19,524 bases of DNA, taken from the NCBI GenBank assembly GCA_903870185.1, contig CAIQCE010000359.1, forward strand, positions 1-19,524. The letters run 5' to 3'. Each line of letters begins with the position of its first letter. Positions within the stretch are counted from its first letter, which is position 1. Positions 16,426 to 19,524 of this stretch are shown piece after piece. The translations under genes and the position numbers were made by a program. The notes beneath the pieces are model-generated. The model searched no databases. It worked only from the letters and a program-made list of their open reading frames with translations, and was not told where the DNA came from. Origin of the DNA: an uncultured Gammaproteobacteria bacterium (GTDB taxonomy: Bacteria > Pseudomonadota > Gammaproteobacteria > Coxiellales > Coxiellaceae).

Positions 16426-16477
16426 TCATCAGTTAGAATGAGCTAATAACACTGACTGAATTTTTAGGACATGGAAA

Positions 16478-17812
16478 ATGCCATTTAATGCAACTGATAC
16501 AAAGCCCCCCCTTTCTCAAATGAATTTGAGCACGATTCGTGATTGTATCAAAGCCGCATTGGCTGAATTCACGGAAACAACCTCTAAATCAAGTTTTTTA
16601 AGCACGTTTAACAACAAAGTTACAGTAAATGTAACCGTTTTACATAATGAATTGAAAACTCTCCTTAGCAATCCAAACTCAAGCACTATAGCAGAAAACA
16701 TTAGAGCGAGGATGGAAGAGCAGAACATTAGAGCAAGGATGGAAAAGCAGCCTGAAATTACTAAGTTTGATATAAATTCCGCCATCGAAGAGGCTGTTTT
16801 TAATTATATCATTCAAAGAATTGAAGTCGCTAAAGCTGAAAAATGGGCCTCTGGAATTTTTATGCGCTCAAACATTGAAATACGATTAGAAGCACTTATT
16901 AAATCCCTTAAAGCCTTAAAAACCCAATTTCAAACCAAGTCTAAAGGGGTTTTGAAGTTTATGGAGATGGCCGAAGCTGAGCGAAGAATCCTTTTTCAAA
17001 AAAGTACAATCCTCTGTGCAAGTATCAAAGAAACTAAGCGTAAGCTTCAAACCCTCGATTTTAAAGATCCTCGCGTTGACTCTAAAGCTAAAGAATTTCA
17101 AGAGGATGCGGTTTCACCTGCCGAAAAAGAAGCTAAATCCATCGAAAGAAGGGAGAAAGAAAATACTAAGATTTATGATAACTATACTGGGCTTGCAGAA
17201 AATTTTGAGTTTGGCGATATAGGTCCATGTTTAAAATTCTTCTTAGATGTTGGCTCCATCAAATCTGTCTATCCTGAAATCCCCGCTACTATTGAATCTG
17301 CCAATAAAGCTATGTCCGATTGGATCACTCTTTATGAGCAAGAAACAGAAAAAGAAAAAGCAGACAGGAAATCGGCACAGAAAGTAGAAGTAGATAGAAC
17401 ATCGGCCAGTATACCAAGCTCACAGGTTAAAGCTTTCAAACGCATCTACAAAGCTTTGCGAGTGGGTCAAACGGGAACTTTTTACAAAACTAATTTTCTT
17501 TTTAGAACTGGCCGATTGAGTGATACTCAGCTCGTACAAAAAATAGAAGATCACGCTAAGCTTAAACCTAACAGCAGAACGGCTAAAGCTTGGAAATTGG
17601 TGCAAACCCACCGCGAAAACCTTAAAACAGACAATCTTGAGCTATTCACCGCTATTTATAAATCAGCCTTTAATCAGTCGAGTAGTTTTTTCAGACTTTC
17701 TAATGCACCCAAAGTATTAGCTAATGAAACAGCTCAATTAACTTTGGAAGATGTGAATCGAGCACCGAAAGGTAGCAGAAGGGCCCGGATATCACGAGCA
17801 TTGAAAGCATAG
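16478..17812 (+). CDS. unknown lysine/glutamate-rich helical protein; candidate Dot/Icm substrate
   Basis: I do not recognise this 444-aa protein. It is largely predicted helical and rich in Lys, Glu and Ala, with a probable coiled-coil or helical-bundle centre (about residues 100-250, including KSLKALKTQFQTKSKG and AEKEAKSIERREKEN). A nine-residue tandem duplication NIRARMEEQ/NIRARMEKQ lies at 74-91. There is no signal peptide, membrane segment or enzyme motif, and the tail is basic (KGSRRARISRALKA). The ATG has AGGA 8 nt upstream. Size, helical composition and absence of a known family fit a secreted effector in a Dot/Icm-bearing genome, but no translocation signal can be proven by reading. 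It could equally be a partner of the adjacent ATPase. Confidence 0.75.
   Translation: MPFNATDTKPPLSQMNLSTIRDCIKAALAEFTETTSKSSFLSTFNNKVTVNVTVLHNELKTLLSNPNSSTIAENIRARMEEQNIRARMEKQPEITKFDINSAIEEAVFNYIIQRIEVAKAEKWASGIFMRSNIEIRLEALIKSLKALKTQFQTKSKGVLKFMEMAEAERRILFQKSTILCASIKETKRKLQTLDFKDPRVDSKAKEFQEDAVSPAEKEAKSIERREKENTKIYDNYTGLAENFEFGDIGPCLKFFLDVGSIKSVYPEIPATIESANKAMSDWITLYEQETEKEKADRKSAQKVEVDRTSASIPSSQVKAFKRIYKALRVGQTGTFYKTNFLFRTGRLSDTQLVQKIEDHAKLKPNSRTAKAWKLVQTHRENLKTDNLELFTAIYKSAFNQSSSFFRLSNAPKVLANETAQLTLEDVNRAPKGSRRARISRALKA
16697..16750 (+). repeat. 27-bp in-frame tandem duplication
   Basis: Two adjacent 27-bp units (16697-16723 and 16724-16750) encode NIRARMEEQ and NIRARMEKQ. The units differ at only two bases, so the duplication is probably recent. 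It preserves the reading frame and a helical pattern. Confidence 0.85.
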
Positions 17813-17825
17813 GAAAATTTAATTA

Positions 17826-18080
17826 ATGCGACCTCAGCGACAAAGACCTCTGTATAATTTATTTCGTTTTGCCGTAGCCGCTTCCATGGTTTATTTTGCC
17901 TGTGAAAGATTCAATCGCCTTCAGTCTGAAGACATGAGTGAAGAAGACCGGGATCGTTGTATCAAAATAGCAACATTAGAAGCCTGTGCCGCCGTAATCT
18001 GTCTTTTCCCCGATCAGATAGGTAATACACTGTCTCAGATATTGCGTCAGCTAGAACATCAGCCTGCTTTACGTCTTTAA
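17826..18080 (+). CDS. small unknown protein (84 aa)
   Basis: This ORF starts 13 bp after the 444-aa gene, with AGGA about 10 nt upstream of its ATG, so the two are probably co-transcribed. The product begins with a basic, proline-containing stretch (MRPQRQRPL). Two moderately hydrophobic segments follow, at about 11-26 (NLFRFAVAASMVYFAC) and 48-62 (IATLEACAAVICLFP), separated by an acidic stretch SEDMSEEDRDR. It has four cysteines (26, 45, 54, 59). No family is recognised. It could be a small partner or chaperone of the upstream protein, or membrane-associated. Being real rather than spurious is supported by spacing, ribosome-binding site and composition only. Confidence 0.6.
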   Translation: MRPQRQRPLYNLFRFAVAASMVYFACERFNRLQSEDMSEEDRDRCIKIATLEACAAVICLFPDQIGNTLSQILRQLEHQPALRL

Positions 18081-18141
18081 TTAAAAAGATAATAGGAACC
18101 TAGAGAATCATGTCTCGTCGAGATGTGAGTTTGTGAGAATA

Positions 18142-18172
18142 TTGGCCCGCGCTCCGCTTGGGACCAGCCTAC
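18142..18172. repeat. 31-nt direct repeat, copy 1
   Basis: This copy matches the sequence at 19087-19117 at 27 of 31 positions in the same orientation. The unit has partly complementary ends (TTGGcCC and GGaCCA) and a GC-rich centre, like short intergenic REP-type elements. It lies downstream of the xthA 3' end. Confidence 0.65.
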
Positions 18173-18177
18173 GTAAG

Positions 18178-18243
18178 TATTTTTGGTGCCAGGCACCATA
18201 TGCAATTAAATCTAAATTCTTATGGTGCCTGGCACCAAAAATA
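18178..18243. repeat. perfect 23-bp inverted repeat with GGTGCC(A/T)GGCACC cores
   Basis: The arms at 18178-18200 and 18221-18243 are exact reverse complements around a 20-nt AT-rich loop. Each arm also contains its own near-palindrome GGTGCCAGGCACC (or GGTGCCTGGCACC), so the element can fold as one long stem or two small hairpins. It lies 19 bp past the xthA stop and 97 bp past the 84-aa gene, between convergent genes. It may serve as a terminator and looks like a REP-type or mobile-element end. Confidence 0.8.
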
Positions 18244-18262
18244 TCGTCCAGGCACGCAAGCC

Positions 18263-19036
18263 CTACAACTCCCAATCGTATACCACCGAAAAAGGCGCAT
18301 GATCGGAGAATTTTTGGCCACGATAAATTTCCGTCGATTTCACTTTATTTTTAAAATGCGGTGTCGTGATTTGATAATCAATTCTCCAACCCACATTATT
18401 TTCCCAAGCCTGTCTACGATTCGACCACCAAGTATATTGATCGGGTTCTTGCTCTAATTCACGAAAAGCATCCACAAAATTAAGCTCTCCTAGTACCAAA
18501 TCCATCCAGGCTCTTTCCTCTGGCAAAAAACCTGAACTTTTTTGATTAGAGCGCCAATTCTTAATATCATTTTTAGTATGAGCAATATTCCAATCACCTG
18601 TGATGATAGAAGCTCGACCCGAAGCTTGAATGGATTTTAAAATTTCTGCGTAGCGACCTAGAAAATCCATTTTAATTTCTTGACGAATTTCACTACTGCT
18701 GCCGGAAGGCATATAGAGTGAAGAAACACTGAGATCACCAAAATCAGCTTGGATGTAACGGCCTTCATCATCCGCCACAGGCCAACCTAAACTTGTTGTA
18801 ATATTATCCGGCTTTTTTTTACTATAAATACCGACTCCGCTGTAACCTTTTTTCTGAGAGATACTGAAGTAAGCATGATAACCTTCTGGCCTATAGATTG
18901 AGTCCAAAAGACCATCCATATCTGCACGAATTTCCTGCAAACAAACCACATCCGCCTCTTGAGCTACTAGCCACTCAAAAAAGCCTTTCTTGGCTGCCGA
19001 ACGAATTCCATTAACGTTAGCTGTGATGATTTTCAT
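18263..19036 (-). CDS. xthA: exodeoxyribonuclease III-family nuclease
   Basis: This member of the endonuclease/exonuclease/phosphatase superfamily would act on abasic DNA and 3' ends in base-excision repair. From the ATG at 19034-19036 it is 257 aa. GGAG lies 6 nt upstream, which favours this start over the ATG four codons earlier (19046-19048). Catalytic motifs are intact: NVNGIR (7-12), QEIR with metal-binding Glu35, LYMPSG (107-112), GDWNIAHT (Asp148, Asn150), WRIDYQ and SDHAP (Asp245, His246). Its position near rph, and its details (KNWR, PEERAWMD, LGELNFVDA, YDWEL), resemble Pseudomonas Crc, an ExoIII relative that lost these catalytic residues. Here they are retained, so a nuclease is expected. 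Confidence 0.93.
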   Translation of the reverse strand: MKIITANVNGIRSAAKKGFFEWLVAQEADVVCLQEIRADMDGLLDSIYRPEGYHAYFSISQKKGYSGVGIYSKKKPDNITTSLGWPVADDEGRYIQADFGDLSVSSLYMPSGSSSEIRQEIKMDFLGRYAEILKSIQASGRASIITGDWNIAHTKNDIKNWRSNQKSSGFLPEERAWMDLVLGELNFVDAFRELEQEPDQYTWWSNRRQAWENNVGWRIDYQITTPHFKNKVKSTEIYRGQKFSDHAPFSVVYDWEL

Positions 19037-19086
19037 GTGAAGCTCCATTCAGAATAATGCGGCATTATCCTAAAAAATTTAGGGAG

Positions 19087-19117
19087 TTGGGCCGCGCTGC
19101 GCTTGGCACCAACCTAC
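19087..19117. repeat. 31-nt direct repeat, copy 2
   Basis: This is the second copy of the unit at 18142-18172 (27 of 31 identical). It lies in the 82-bp gap between the algC 3' end and xthA. Its ends TTGGgCC and GGcACCAA are nearly complementary, so it can form a short hairpin. Confidence 0.65.
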
Positions 19118-19130
19118 AAGTGGCAGCAAT

Positions 19131-19524
19131 CTAAAACCCTAACACCAAACTCGGATCCAACAGAGAAATCTGTTCACGAAAAATCGCTTGGATTTTTTCT
19201 AAATGAGCCTCATCTTTAGCCTCAAAACGCAGAGTCAAACAAGGTGTCGTATTAGACGCACGCACTAATCCCCAACCATAATCAAAATTCACTCTCAAGC
19301 CATCGATATCGAAAAGTTCAGCATCACCAAATTCACCCTTCTGCACCAACTCTGCAATAAAGGCATGTTTTTTCTCTTCTGGGATTTCAATTTTAAGCTC
19401 AGGTGTGTTAATGCTATCAGGCAATTCCAGAAAAATTTCACTCACCGTACGTGAATCTTTTGATAAGATCTGAAGCAATCTCGCACCTACATAAGCCCCA
19501 TCATCAAAACCAAACCAATTTTCC
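19131..19524 (-). CDS. algC: phosphomannomutase/phosphoglucomutase AlgC, C-terminal part (5' end beyond window)
   Basis: The minus strand is open from the right edge to a TAG at 19131-19133, giving about 131 residues. It opens ENWFGFDDGAYVGARLLQILS, the conserved AlgC segment between domains 3 and 4. It continues with DGLRVNFDYGWGLVRASNTTPCLTLRFEA, the domain-4 phosphate-binding loop (RASNTTP) of alpha-D-phosphohexomutases. AlgC interconverts mannose/glucose 1- and 6-phosphates for LPS and exopolysaccharide. An in-frame TTG within the fragment is not the real start, since homology continues upstream to the edge. The catalytic serine and metal loop lie outside the window. It points the same way as xthA. 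Confidence 0.88.
   Translation of the reverse strand, partial: ENWFGFDDGAYVGARLLQILSKDSRTVSEIFLELPDSINTPELKIEIPEEKKHAFIAELVQKGEFGDAELFDIDGLRVNFDYGWGLVRASNTTPCLTLRFEAKDEAHLEKIQAIFREQISLLDPSLVLGF

Noticed and set aside
16516..17611. Several 60-90 aa frames on the minus strand, and one in another plus frame, within the 444-aa gene.
   Set aside because: They are shadows of the main frame in AT-rich DNA. The main frame has a ribosome-binding site and coherent composition.
18133..18457. Two plus-strand open frames over the inverted repeat and the end of xthA.
   Set aside because: They are antisense to a well-supported gene and contain the repeat sequence. No ribosome-binding site or recognisable protein pattern is present.
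1..19524. CRISPR arrays, tRNA and rRNA genes, and transposase genes.
   Set aside because: I looked for regularly spaced repeats, tRNA-like cloverleaf sequences, rRNA segments and transposase motifs and found none.

Overview
The window is a bacterial chromosome segment of moderately low GC from a gammaproteobacterium. The Dot/Icm type IVB secretion genes (dotB, dotC, dotD, icmT, icmS) in their characteristic arrangement point to the order Legionellales, the Legionella/Coxiella/Rickettsiella relatives and thus a probable host-associated intracellular bacterium. The housekeeping genes agree. I cannot place it to genus by reading alone.

Layout. (1) 1-461: minus-strand N-terminal part of a membrane protein resembling BCCT-family transporters, running off the left edge. 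(2) 508-3737: Dot/Icm cluster, with dotD-dotC-dotB on the minus strand and icmT-icmS on the plus strand, diverging from a shared intergenic region of about 170-180 bp. (3) 3738-3897: a convergent intergenic region filled by a 98-nt imperfect inverted-repeat element. (4) 3898-6496: a minus-strand operon of a 58-aa CHCC zinc-finger protein, hldE and hldD (ADP-heptose synthesis for LPS inner core). (5) 6615-7256: a small outer-membrane beta-barrel protein with its own promoter and a strong terminator. (6) 7524-14170: a minus-strand run yicC-gmk-rpoZ-spoT-ridA-recG, with rph divergent from yicC at 14332. This order closely follows the rph-yicC-gmk-rpoZ-spoT-ridA order of pseudomonads. (7) 15052-18262: an accessory block inserted between rph and xthA. 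It holds a AAA/DUF4143 ATPase whose start codon abuts a perfect 14-bp palindrome, a 444-aa lysine/glutamate-rich helical protein of unknown family (a candidate Dot/Icm substrate), an 84-aa unknown protein, and a perfect 23-bp inverted repeat with GGTGCC(A/T)GGCACC cores. (8) 18263-19524: xthA (an ExoIII-type nuclease at the position where pseudomonads carry crc) and the C-terminal part of an AlgC-type phosphomannomutase/phosphoglucomutase, running off the right edge. xthA is flanked by a 31-nt direct repeat.

How the parts fit. DotC and DotD are outer-membrane lipoproteins of the secretion core, DotB is the cytoplasmic ATPase, IcmT is a small inner-membrane component and IcmS is an effector chaperone. 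HldE/HldD and AlgC feed surface polysaccharide. Gmk, RpoZ and SpoT link GMP metabolism, RNA polymerase and (p)ppGpp.

The least explained material is the rph-xthA insert and the four intergenic repeat/palindrome elements. No rRNA, tRNA, CRISPR array or transposase gene was seen, and no gene-free stretch exceeds 300 bases.
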